In this document: in pieces, positions 48,022-56,059 of the stretch
Position numbering within the stretch: position 1 is the first letter of the stretch
Layout: every line of letters starts with the position of its first letter
NCBI RefSeq assembly: GCF_017114995.1
Contig: NZ_JABXKL010000091.1
Coordinates: 1-64,000, forward strand
DNA: 64,000 nt
Source: Nostoc sp. NMS9
Lineage (GTDB): Bacteria; Cyanobacteriota; Cyanobacteriia; Cyanobacteriales; Nostocaceae
Direction of reading: 5' to 3'
Made by a program: the position numbers and the translations under genes
The notes under the pieces: model-generated
What the model was told of the DNA's origin: nothing
Seen by the model: only the letters and a program-made list of their open reading frames with translations
Database searches by the model: none

Positions 48022-48251
48022 AAGTTAATAGCAATTGAGGGGTTATTCCCCTAATTATTACAAATGTTAAACTCAAGTCTCCAATCACCCTGTAGTTAAA
48101 TATAGACATAATTAAATTTAAGATGCCTAATATTCAAGGAAGTCAGGAGTCAGCAGAAAAACTTGATTCCGTCTCCTGTCTCCTGAGTTCTTGGTATCGG
48201 TTTGGTATTTTCTAGTGTTGACCTATTTATCACCTAGTTAGGAAAATTGCC

Positions 48252-48839
48252 ATGACTCAAACTCAGCATCCCACAAAACTCCTGACTTTTGAGGAATTTC
48301 TGGCTTATGACGATCGCACTGATACCCGTTATGAATTAGTGGATGGAGAGCTAGTAGAAATGCCAACTGAGAGTCAGGAAAATTGTGATATTGCCAAATT
48401 TCTATTATTCGAGTTGGCAAAGCGTTTTCCTATTACCTTGCTGGCTTACAAGGACATTGAAGTTGAAGTTAGTGGGCGGCGAGCAACCTGTCGCCTACCC
48501 GATCTGGTGTTGCATACGGAAGAGTCGAAAGCGGCTTTGATTGGCAGTCCTCGCAATCTAATTACCCGCGATATGCCCCCGCCTGCACTGGTGGTTGAAG
48601 TCGTCAGCCCCGGAACTGAGAACCGCAGCCGTGATTACCGTTACAAGCGCACAGAATACGCAGCTAGAGGCATTACTGAATACTGGATTATCGATCCGGA
48701 GTTAAAACAAATCACCGTTTGCAAGTGGGTCGAGGGACAATATGAAGATACGGTCTTGAAGGGTACGGCAACGATTGCATCAGATGTAGTACCTGATTGG
48801 GAATTGATCGTGGAGCAGGTATTTGCAGTAGCGAATTAA
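48252..48839 (+). CDS. Uma2 family endonuclease (DUF820)
   Basis: 195 residues. Canonical cyanobacterial Uma2: TFEEFLAYDDRTDTRYELVD, GELVEMPTESQEN, RLPDLVLHTEE, PPALVVEVVSPGTENRSRDY and EYWIIDPELKQ. The Asp and Glu of the PD-(D/E)xK site are in place. Its gene is followed by 87 bp and a secreted protein gene; whether they are linked is unclear. Confidence 0.9.
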   Translation: MTQTQHPTKLLTFEEFLAYDDRTDTRYELVDGELVEMPTESQENCDIAKFLLFELAKRFPITLLAYKDIEVEVSGRRATCRLPDLVLHTEESKAALIGSPRNLITRDMPPPALVVEVVSPGTENRSRDYRYKRTEYAARGITEYWIIDPELKQITVCKWVEGQYEDTVLKGTATIASDVVPDWELIVEQVFAVAN

Positions 48840-48926
48840 TCAGGGAAGTAGAGAATAGAGAGTAGGGGTATATTGTAAGCTGAGGTTATCAGTTAATAAT
48901 TATTGAATTAAATCACGGGGTCTTTT

Positions 48927-49358
48927 ATGCGGTTGCGTTCACTCACGGTCGTTTTTATTTCATGTCTCATTACCCTTCTATCGTGGGTGATTACTCCCCC
49001 AGCTGTAGCCCTGACACAGATTAAACTATTTGATGTCTCTTATAAAGATTGTCCACCAGAACTAGCACAAGGGGCTGTTATCAGTAGTGGTAGCGCTGCT
49101 GCCAATTGTTTTCTTGTCATTGGCAAAGCAGAAAATGGCACTAATAAAACAGTCTACGACGCAGATATTTTTGGACGCATCTTTGATGCCAATAATGACT
49201 CGGTGATGCAAAACCGCACTCGCTTAGGCTCTATTACCGAGGTGCCACCAGGTATTAGCGATTTTGAATTGAGAATTTCTGTACCTGCGAATCAGCCTAC
49301 TCCGTTGAAGCTAAAACAGTTCAAGGCTGCCGGGTTTAGCGGCCAAGTGCGTAGGTAA
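48927..49358 (+). CDS. Small exported conserved protein
   Basis: 143 residues. Signal peptide about 1-29 (ending PPAVALT). The mature part is beta-rich (IKLFDVSYKDCPPELAQGAV, ANCFLVIGKAENGTNKTVYD) with two Cys that could form a disulfide. It resembles a conserved cyanobacterial exported protein with an immunoglobulin-like FxxDANNDS region, function unknown. Ends at a hairpin shared with convergent yggT. Confidence 0.7.
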   Translation: MRLRSLTVVFISCLITLLSWVITPPAVALTQIKLFDVSYKDCPPELAQGAVISSGSAAANCFLVIGKAENGTNKTVYDADIFGRIFDANNDSVMQNRTRLGSITEVPPGISDFELRISVPANQPTPLKLKQFKAAGFSGQVRR

Positions 49359-49378
49359 TTCGTAATTCGTAAAAAATT

Positions 49379-49409
49379 GTAGAGACGCTTGTATACTTAA
49401 CGTCTCTAC
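49379..49409 (-). terminator. Bidirectional-type terminator hairpin
   Basis: GTAGAGACG and CGTCTCTAC form a 9-bp stem. On the minus strand it is followed by AATTTTTTACG, so it can end the YggT transcript. Confidence 0.65.
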
Positions 49410-49443
49410 ACAATTCTTTACCAAGGTAGTAATCAAAATCTTT

Positions 49444-49713
49444 CTATAAGGGCAGGTTAGATGGAATGGCACTCAAAAGCCCAGTAACTACATTGAGTGC
49501 TAAGAAAGCTAAGATCGGCGAAAAATCCATACCACCCAATGGGGGAATAATTGAGCGGAATAGATTCAGATAAGGATCGGTTATCTGGGCTAAAGCGGCA
49601 AATGGCTGGTTATACCAGTTGATTGTTGGGAACCAGGTTAACAAAACCCGGATAATTAGCAAATAGCTATAAAAGGTGACAAAGGTAATTAGTGTCGTAA
49701 TCAGTAAACTCAT
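49444..49713 (-). CDS. YggT family membrane protein
   Basis: 89 residues with two membrane helices. LLTWFPTINWYNQPFAALAQ, ITDPYLNLFRSIIPPLGGMD and FSPILAF are diagnostic for YggT/Ycf19-like proteins. In cyanobacteria and plastids these take part in cell division or thylakoid complex assembly. Short overall but complete. Confidence 0.9.
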   Translation of the reverse strand: MSLLITTLITFVTFYSYLLIIRVLLTWFPTINWYNQPFAALAQITDPYLNLFRSIIPPLGGMDFSPILAFLALNVVTGLLSAIPSNLPL

Positions 49714-49842
49714 GGATAGCTTTGTTTCCTACTAGGTGTCAAACGCGGTCTTATCTTTTAATTTTAATTTAGTCCAAAGTCAAAAGTGTTTGCGGATTTC
49801 ACGTTTACCACACTTGACACTTTCACCACGCCTGAACAAACT

Positions 49843-50196
49843 TCAGGAGTCTTTAGTGAGGGAGCGGTCATTGGTTGCTTGGGGTGAACCGCCATTAACA
49901 TTTCCCAGTTGCTTTCGCACTTCATCAATTGTGGCATTTAGCTGAGCAATTTTATCTTCTAGCGATCGCCTTGCTGTTTCTATACCAATACTCTCACTTT
50001 CTGAGGCTTTCATCTGACGCCGCTTTGCTGCTATTTTCTTAGCTTCGGCTTGGCTATCTGTCAGTTCTGTCTCTTCTTCTACTAACAATTCTGGCTCGCG
50101 TCGAGAAGCAATCAGTGCCCCGATAACACCGCCAAATATGCCACCAACAAACGCCCCCGCTACAAAACCACTGCCAAAACCATCTCGCTGACTCAT
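49843..50196 (-). CDS. Small membrane-associated protein with coiled coil
   Basis: 117 residues from ATG 50196 (MSQRDGFGSGFVAGAFVGGI). A Gly-rich hydrophobic helix (about 7-32, VAGAFVGGIFGGVIGALIA) anchors it; then a charged helix with RSLEDKIAQLNATIDEVRKQ as a coiled coil. An upstream start would add 23 residues. Resembles YtxH-like general-stress membrane proteins of cyanobacteria, without a known role. Confidence 0.75.
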   Translation of the reverse strand: MSQRDGFGSGFVAGAFVGGIFGGVIGALIASRREPELLVEEETELTDSQAEAKKIAAKRRQMKASESESIGIETARRSLEDKIAQLNATIDEVRKQLGNVNGGSPQATNDRSLTKDS

Positions 50197-50271
50197 ATAT
50201 TTACCGCCTTCAACAAACCTTGCAACTTTTACAGTAGTTATGCTATTTTCCTGCCCTAGCTGCATACTAAC

Positions 50272-50922
50272 TTAAGTCCCAAAGATGCGATCGCCTGCAT
50301 CTCCCAATCCTGGTACAATATACCCCTTGCTGTCCAGTTTTTCGTCAATAGTAGCGGTGTAAATTATTAAACCTGGATAAGCTTCACTCAATTTTTGCAA
50401 AGCTGGTGGAGCTGCTACTACACAAACAATCCGCATCAAAGCTGGGTCAGCACCCCGTTGTGTCAATTCTGCCATTGCCGCCATGATTGACCCTCCGGTT
50501 GCCAACATTGGATCGGTAACTAACACTCGTGTTTGGGGGTCAAATTTTTCTGGTAACTTGTTCAGATAACAATGAGGTTGCAGTGTCTCTTCGTCTCGCG
50601 CCAAGCCAAGGTGGTAAATCGATGCTAAAGGCAGTAAAGTCTGCGCTCCCTCTAGTAATCCTAGCCCAGCCCGCAGAATCGGCACTACTGCCATAGGTAC
50701 TTGCGGATCGATTACCGTTGCTGGACAGGTATCTAAGGGACTCTGTACTGCTGTTTCTTGAGTCGGCAACCAGTCTCGTGCAGCTTCATAAGTCAGCCAT
50801 CTTCCCAACTCAGTCATGGCACTGCGGAACAATACTGAAGGCGTGCCTGCATCACGGGCAACTGCTAGCCAGTGCTTGATCAGGGGATGGGGTGGAACAT
50901 AAACGCGCAATTGTAGCGTCAT
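50272..50922 (-). CDS. upp: Uracil phosphoribosyltransferase
   Basis: 216 residues from ATG 50922 (MTLQLRVYVPPHPLIKHWLA); an upstream start would add 21 residues unlike the family. It makes UMP from uracil and PRPP. PRPP-binding motif RVLVTDPMLATGGS and the uracil-binding end YIVPGLGDAGDRIFGT are both present, as is PILRAGLGLLEG. Soluble, pyrimidine salvage. Divergent from the candidate small RNA at 51081. Confidence 0.93.
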   Translation of the reverse strand: MTLQLRVYVPPHPLIKHWLAVARDAGTPSVLFRSAMTELGRWLTYEAARDWLPTQETAVQSPLDTCPATVIDPQVPMAVVPILRAGLGLLEGAQTLLPLASIYHLGLARDEETLQPHCYLNKLPEKFDPQTRVLVTDPMLATGGSIMAAMAELTQRGADPALMRIVCVVAAPPALQKLSEAYPGLIIYTATIDEKLDSKGYIVPGLGDAGDRIFGT

Positions 50923-51044
50923 AGCCAGAAATAGGCGCCTTTTTATTGTATAACAACTGAAACACCATAATACTCTTTCCTGCATCCGGCTGACAGCTTA
51001 AAATTAACGATCTCAATTTTATTGATAAAATTTTTCATTAGTAG

Positions 51045-51074
51045 TTGACATTAATTCTCAATCAAGGCTATATT
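51045..51074 (+). promoter_or_regulatory. Sigma-70-type promoter of candidate small RNA
   Basis: TTGACA at 51045-51050 and TATATT at 51069-51074, spacing 18 bp. No protein gene starts within 220 bp; the next signal is an intrinsic terminator 70-80 bp away. Confidence 0.65.
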
Positions 51075-51080
51075 CTTATA

Positions 51081-51154
51081 CAGTGTTCTCCTCTCTTTTA
51101 AGGATCGGCAGACGGGATTAGCCAGCAGTAGCAGGCTCGTCCCTCTTTTTTTTT
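51081..51154 (+). ncRNA. Candidate small RNA, about 74 nt
   Basis: Between a good promoter (51045-51074) and a hairpin plus nine T residues (51111-51154) there is no open reading frame with a ribosome site. The hairpin arms are GGGATTAGCC and GGCTCGTCCC with an internal mismatch, loop AGCAGTAGCA. The 5' part GTGTTCTCCTCTCTTTTAAG is C/U-rich and likely single-stranded. Not a match to Yfr1, Yfr2 or 6S RNA that I can recognise. Its identity is unknown. Confidence 0.6.
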
Positions 51155-51208
51155 GATTGGGGATTGGTTATTGGTCATTAGTTAAATTAAATATTGATTG
51201 ACTCTAGA

Positions 51209-51314
51209 CAAAGGACAAATACTTCTCTACGAGACGCTACGCGTTAGCGGAGCTTTCGCTTTAGCGATACGCTCAGTACAAATGACAAAGGACAAATGAC
51301 AAATGACAAATGAC
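51209..51314. repeat. STRR array interrupted by palindromic repeat, at crtH start
   Basis: CAAAGGACAAAT/CAAATGACAAATGAC heptamers are split by an insert of about 50 bp (51224-51274, CTCTACGAGACGCTACGCGT and GTTAGCGGAGCTTTCGC). The insert matches the block near 20763-20835. The last heptamers contain the crtH start codon. Confidence 0.75.
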
Positions 51315-52793
51315 GCAATCGTAATTGGTTCTGGGATTGGCGGATTAGTAACAGCGACCCAGTTAGCGGCGAAGGGAGCGAAAGTGCTGGTACTGGAACG
51401 TTATTTGATTCCAGGTGGTAGCGCTGGTTATTTTGAACGCCAAGGCTATCGATTTGATGTTGGCGCATCAATGATTTTTGGGTTGGGACAGAACGGTACT
51501 ACCAACTTACTCACCCGTGCATTATCAAGTGTAAATGTCAGCCAAGATGCGATCGCAGATCCGGTACAGATTCACTATCATCTACCCCAAGGTTTAGACC
51601 TGAAGGTTGACCGGGTTTATGAAAAATTTTTGCAAAATCTTACTGCTCATTTTCGCCATGAAGAACAAGGGATTCGTCGCTTTTATGACGAATGCCAAAA
51701 AGTATTCAAGTGTCTCAACAGCATGGATTTGCTGTCGTTGGAAGAACCTCGGTATTTACTGCGCGTATTTTTCCAGCATCCTTTGGCGTGTCTCGGTTTA
51801 GCTAAGTATCTGCCCCAAAATGCCGGGGATGTGGCGCGGCGTTACATCAAAGACCGACAATTATTGCAATTTATCGATATGGAATGTTATTGCTGGTCGG
51901 TGGTTCCATCAGACATGACACCAATGATTAATGCTGGGATGGTCTTTTCTGACAGACATTATGGCGGAGTTAACTATCCCAAAGGCGGAGTCGGACAAAT
52001 TGCTCAAAAACTAGTGGAAGGTCTAGAAAAGGCTGGAGGTCAGATTCAGTACCAAGCTAGAGTCACCAAAATTCTTACAGAACAGGGAAAAGCGGTAGGT
52101 GTGCAACTGGCTAATGGTAAAGTATATTGGGGTAAACGCATAGTTTCTAATGCTACACGCTGGGATACATTTACACAATTACTACCAGCAGAAGCAATGC
52201 CAGATAATGAGAAAAAATGGCAACAAAACTACCAAAAATCTCCAAGCTTCTTGAGTTTGCACATCGGGGTAAAGGAGTCAGTTTTACCTGCGGGGACAGA
52301 GTGTCACCATATTTTGCTGGAAGACTGGGAAAAAATGACAGCAGCAGAAGGCACAGTGTTTGTTTCGATTCCCACATTGCTTGACCCAGATTTAGCACCA
52401 AATGGATATCACATCATTCATGCTTTCACGCCTCACTGGATTGATGATTGGCAAGAACTTTCTCCGAGTGAGTACGAAGCGAAGAAAGAAGAGGCAGCTT
52501 GGCGAATTATTGACCGCCTAGAGAAGCTTTTTCCCGGTTTAGATGCCGGATTGGATTATTTAGAAGTGGGCACACCCCGCACCCATCGCCGCTTTTTGGG
52601 TCGTGAGGATGGCACTTATGGGCCAATTCCCCGGCGTAAGTTGTGGGGATTATTGAATATGCCCTTTAATCGCACAGCTATTTCAGGACTTTATTGTGTA
52701 GGGGATAGTACCTTTCCGGGTCAAGGGTTGAATGCAGTCGCTTTTTCTGGGTTTGCTTGCGCCCATCGCATTGCCGTAGATTTAGGATTTTAA
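51303..52793 (+). CDS. crtH: Carotenoid cis-trans isomerase (prolycopene isomerase)
   Basis: 496 residues. It converts poly-cis-lycopene to all-trans-lycopene in carotenoid synthesis. FAD-binding IVIGSGIGGLVTATQLAAKG (with the GSGIGG loop at 9-14), LERYLIPGGSAGYFERQGYR, and the C-terminal FAD motif GLYCVGDSTFPGQGLNAVAF match CrtH/CRTISO. Length is normal. The start ATG 51303 is one of several ATGs in a heptamer array; only this one fits the frame. Membrane-associated in thylakoid or plasma membrane, from knowledge of the family. Confidence 0.9.
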   Translation: MTNDAIVIGSGIGGLVTATQLAAKGAKVLVLERYLIPGGSAGYFERQGYRFDVGASMIFGLGQNGTTNLLTRALSSVNVSQDAIADPVQIHYHLPQGLDLKVDRVYEKFLQNLTAHFRHEEQGIRRFYDECQKVFKCLNSMDLLSLEEPRYLLRVFFQHPLACLGLAKYLPQNAGDVARRYIKDRQLLQFIDMECYCWSVVPSDMTPMINAGMVFSDRHYGGVNYPKGGVGQIAQKLVEGLEKAGGQIQYQARVTKILTEQGKAVGVQLANGKVYWGKRIVSNATRWDTFTQLLPAEAMPDNEKKWQQNYQKSPSFLSLHIGVKESVLPAGTECHHILLEDWEKMTAAEGTVFVSIPTLLDPDLAPNGYHIIHAFTPHWIDDWQELSPSEYEAKKEEAAWRIIDRLEKLFPGLDAGLDYLEVGTPRTHRRFLGREDGTYGPIPRRKLWGLLNMPFNRTAISGLYCVGDSTFPGQGLNAVAFSGFACAHRIAVDLGF

Positions 52794-53183
52794 TTACAGG
52801 AACAGCTTACGCAAAAAGCCTAGTAAACGGATAGCCAAATCTATATTTACCTGAGTTTGACGTGCAGTCTCAATTTCCTCTAATATTTTCTGCATCTGTG
52901 CCAGATTTTTTTGATTGACGCCGATGATACTAACATTTATAATTGCTGCTCTTACCTGATCAAGAGTAAGTTTGCATTCGCTAACCGCTAACTTAAACTT
53001 ATTGACTTTTCCCCAGTTTTTTTGACGTTGGGCGTTGACAAGTTCAAAATTAAGCTGAAAAAGAATATCTTGTAATTTTTCTTCTGTCTTATTGAGTTGT
53101 TCTAAGTCGATTTGATTGCCATTAATTTCTTTAAGCTGAGAAATTATTTCTGCAAAAGTATCTAAAATATTATTGGTGGTCAT
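52794..53183 (-). CDS. Hypothetical protein, coiled coil
   Basis: 129 residues, nearly all helical (DTFAEIISQLKEINGNQIDL, EQLNKTEEKLQDILFQLNF). It follows the lipoprotein gene upstream (53241) with a 57-bp gap on the same strand, so the two may form an operon. No family recognised. Convergent with crtH, ending next to its stop. Confidence 0.6.
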   Translation of the reverse strand: MTTNNILDTFAEIISQLKEINGNQIDLEQLNKTEEKLQDILFQLNFELVNAQRQKNWGKVNKFKLAVSECKLTLDQVRAAIINVSIIGVNQKNLAQMQKILEEIETARQTQVNIDLAIRLLGFLRKLFL

Positions 53184-53240
53184 GATTTCTATATTCAGTT
53201 AAGTTTTTAACATGATTCATGACTAGTTGTATCCTAAAAA

Positions 53241-54191
53241 TCATTGGCATAATTGAGAGTTTAGTGGTTGCAACTGTCTGTTCCTAAGAGATATTTCTTT
53301 CATAAATTCTTTTAAAACTTGATCTTTGTTAACTTCTCTTTCAAGAGTGTGAATATGTCTAAGTGTTGAATTGTAATTGTTACCAGTTAAACTGGTGGCT
53401 ACCCCAACAATCTGAGTAACCCTAGCAGCAATAACTTCAAAATTAAGATTAGGATAGTCGTCAATAAGTTGTGAAAGTTTTCGCCCAGTGTCAGCTGCTG
53501 CCAAAAGTTTCGAGATAGATTCATTCAAACTTTCTTGTTCAGCAGCATTAACCTTTCGCCAATCATCTATCTTTTCAATAACTTGACGCTTAATTTCTTC
53601 TGCTTCTGGTTGTGAAGATATACTTAACTTTCTATATCGTTCACCGAGATCCTTTAGCTTGGAACTAATGATTACCCGTTCCCAATCCATTGGTCTTGGT
53701 GGTCTTTCCTGAATTCTTTTGGCTAAAAGTAGCATTTTTACTGTTAGACATCTTGCTGGCTGGACCGTTTGAGCAACTATCCTTTTACTTTCATAATCAA
53801 TTGTTTCCAGATTGTTAAATACATCAACGGCTGTATCATATTCTGCTTTCAAAGCGTCGAGTGTTTGATCGACATCTGATGACTGGAGATTTTGCTGACT
53901 TTCTCCGGTAATAATGCTATTTACTTCTGTAGGAATTCCGAATTCAATACTGGTATCAGTTAGTAATTGATCGACAACTAAATTATCATCTATAGGTAAA
54001 TTATTCAGTTGGTAAATTGTCTTCACCGATGTAATAGCATCAGCGGTCCGGTCGCGAAAAGTCTCGGCAGTTACTCGCAGCATCGCTCGTTTTTCAGGCG
54101 TACAACCGCTGATGGTGAAACTGATAGTACAGGCTACTATACAAAATTTCCATAAGCTGAATTTCTGGATATGGGAAACCCTCATAGACAT
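53241..54191 (-). CDS. Hypothetical lipoprotein, helical
   Basis: 316 residues. Signal segment FCIVACTISFTISGCTPEK with lipobox TISGC. The mature part is almost all helix (RVTAETFRDRTADAITSVKT, DALKAEYDTAVDVFNNLETI), suggesting a helical bundle in the periplasm. No known domain recognised. Probably co-transcribed with the coiled-coil gene downstream. Confidence 0.65.
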   Translation of the reverse strand: MSMRVSHIQKFSLWKFCIVACTISFTISGCTPEKRAMLRVTAETFRDRTADAITSVKTIYQLNNLPIDDNLVVDQLLTDTSIEFGIPTEVNSIITGESQQNLQSSDVDQTLDALKAEYDTAVDVFNNLETIDYESKRIVAQTVQPARCLTVKMLLLAKRIQERPPRPMDWERVIISSKLKDLGERYRKLSISSQPEAEEIKRQVIEKIDDWRKVNAAEQESLNESISKLLAAADTGRKLSQLIDDYPNLNFEVIAARVTQIVGVATSLTGNNYNSTLRHIHTLEREVNKDQVLKEFMKEISLRNRQLQPLNSQLCQ

Positions 54192-54483
54192 ACTTAGCTG
54201 TGTCCAGATAAAGTTATTACTTATTTACACCATGAAATAATTCAGTATAAAAATGATGAAAAAGCTAATTGTGTCCGAATTAAATCTTTTTTCCCAATAA
54301 GCTGGAATTTTTAGTAACCGTAGAGTATTACGGAATACTTGTATACTGATTAAATTAAATACTTGTTGTAACAGATGCTTTTGCGTGTAAACGCAGAATT
54401 TACAAAACTTTTTATAATTGTGCTTTAATGGTGGGCGGCTTTTGTTCGTTCAAGAGTCTTCCTCACACACAAAGCGATCGCTG

Positions 54484-55845
54484 ATGCTACTCACACACAA
54501 AGAAAACATTGTAAAATTTAGCTGGCTTCTACCCAGTTTCTTAAGCTTGATCCTGTTTGGCTCCACTGTTAAAGCTAATGGTGCGATGCCTGCGGCGGGC
54601 GTAGCCATCGCAAATTGGCATTTTGATAGCAATCGTAATCATCTGGATTTCACCACAGATGAGAACGTTCAACCGAAGGTACAACTACTTACCAACCCGA
54701 CTCGTCTGGTAATTGATTTGTCTGGAGTTACATTAGGATATCCACAGACTAGTCAAAGAGTGGGATTAGTAATTAAAGACATTGGTATCGAGCAGTTTAA
54801 TGCAGAGACTACCCGCATGGTAGTTACTTTAGCACCAGGTTACACTTTTGATTTAGCACAGGTGCAACTGCAAGAGGAATCTCCCAATCATTGGTCTGTG
54901 CAGTTACCCAAACCAATACGATTGACTGCAACCCAGCCGCAATATTTAGAAATAACTCCGAGTATTTCTCCAAGAGTGAATGATAATAGCACTCTCTTTG
55001 CTGGTGTGGTTCCAATGCATTCACCGATGAAAGCGCTGGAACCTCAAATTAAAGCCTTGATGAGTCGCTACAGTTTTCTGAAAACAGGTATGTTTTTCTC
55101 GGATTTGGATACTGGGGATTATTTGGATATTGGGGGCGATCGCGTTTTCCCGGCTGCTAGTACAATCAAACTGCCAATACTCATCGCCTTTTTCCAGGAT
55201 TTAGATGCTGGTAAAGTCACCCTTCAGGAAAACCTGACTATGCGGCGTGACTTAGTTACCAATGGTTCTGGTAGTATGCAATATGAGCGAGTTGGGAAGA
55301 AGTACACAGCTTTGGAAACCATCACTAAGATGATTACCATTAGCGATAATACCGCCACCAACATGATTATTGATCGCTTAGGTGGAGCGGCGCGACTAAA
55401 TCAGCGCTTCCGTAGTTGGGGACTGAAAGACACAGTAATTCGCCATCTTTTAGCTGACTTGAGAGGAACCAACACCACAAGTTCTCAAGATATGGCGCGG
55501 GTGCTGGCTTTAGTTGTGAATAACAAGCTAGTTTCTTTACAAAGTCGGGAGCAAGCCTTAGATATTCTGCGTCACACCACAATTCATACACTGCTTCCCG
55601 CCGGTTTGGGGAAAGGTGCAGTTATCGCTAACAAAACCGGAGATATCGGCTTTCTCATCGGCGATGCAGGATTTGTAACTATGCCCAATGGTAAGCGTTA
55701 CCTGGCAGCTATCTTCGTCACCCGTCCTTATAAGGACACAAGAGGGAGAGACTTTATCCGTCAAGTTTCCCGATTAGTTTACGATTATCTGAATCAGCCG
55801 AATCCAGTTGCTGCGGTTAATTCACCTAACAGTGTTACGAGATAG
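54484..55845 (+). CDS. AMIN-domain / class A beta-lactamase-fold protein
   Basis: 453 residues from ATG 54484; an upstream start would add 22 residues. After an N-terminal signal there is an AMIN domain (about 40-150: NWHFDSNRNHLDFTTDENVQ, PTRLVIDLSGVTL) that in peptidoglycan amidases binds the cell wall. The C-terminal domain (about 190-440) has SxxK (STIK in FPAASTIKLPILIAF), SDN (ITISDNTATNM) and KTG (IANKTGDIGFLIG), the serine-hydrolase sites of class A beta-lactamases. The general base Glu region is not obvious. The pair suggests a wall-targeted peptidase or lactamase. Residues AMPAAGVAIA come from an inserted repeat. Confidence 0.85.
   Translation: MLLTHKENIVKFSWLLPSFLSLILFGSTVKANGAMPAAGVAIANWHFDSNRNHLDFTTDENVQPKVQLLTNPTRLVIDLSGVTLGYPQTSQRVGLVIKDIGIEQFNAETTRMVVTLAPGYTFDLAQVQLQEESPNHWSVQLPKPIRLTATQPQYLEITPSISPRVNDNSTLFAGVVPMHSPMKALEPQIKALMSRYSFLKTGMFFSDLDTGDYLDIGGDRVFPAASTIKLPILIAFFQDLDAGKVTLQENLTMRRDLVTNGSGSMQYERVGKKYTALETITKMITISDNTATNMIIDRLGGAARLNQRFRSWGLKDTVIRHLLADLRGTNTTSSQDMARVLALVVNNKLVSLQSREQALDILRHTTIHTLLPAGLGKGAVIANKTGDIGFLIGDAGFVTMPNGKRYLAAIFVTRPYKDTRGRDFIRQVSRLVYDYLNQPNPVAAVNSPNSVTR
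54583..54611. repeat. Palindromic repeat inside the AMIN protein gene
   Basis: GCGATGCCTGCGGCGGGCGT then AGCCATCGC. It lies between signal peptide and AMIN domain and keeps the frame. Confidence 0.75.
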
Positions 55846-55925
55846 CAATAGGGGCGCATAGCTGTGTATGTCAAGACGTGATATTGAGTTCATTCACTTA
55901 CAGCTACTCACCGCGTCACCCCACC

Positions 55926-56037
55926 CCGGTTTTGTCTAAAGCCAAAACCGCCCCTCCCCTTGCCAAGGGGAGGGGATTGAGGGGAGGGGTAAAGTGTATG
56001 TGGGGACAAGCGTTTGAGCTTAAGTTTACACCAATGA
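55926..56037. repeat. G/C-rich palindrome and MITE end relic
   Basis: CCCTCCCCTTGCCAAGGGG followed by AGGGGATTGAGGGGAGGGG, with an inserted hairpin GGTTTTGTCTAAAGCCAAAACC-like at 55928-55949. At 56018-56037, AGCTTAAGTTTACACCAATG equals one end of the MITE at 27161-27365 with one change. Confidence 0.65.
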
Positions 56038-56059
56038 CAGCTGTGCGTCCCAACAGTAA

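Noticed and set aside
54484-55845. Antibiotic-resistance beta-lactamase
   Set aside because: The fused AMIN domain and the lack of a clear general-base Glu argue for a wall-related role; resistance cannot be claimed.
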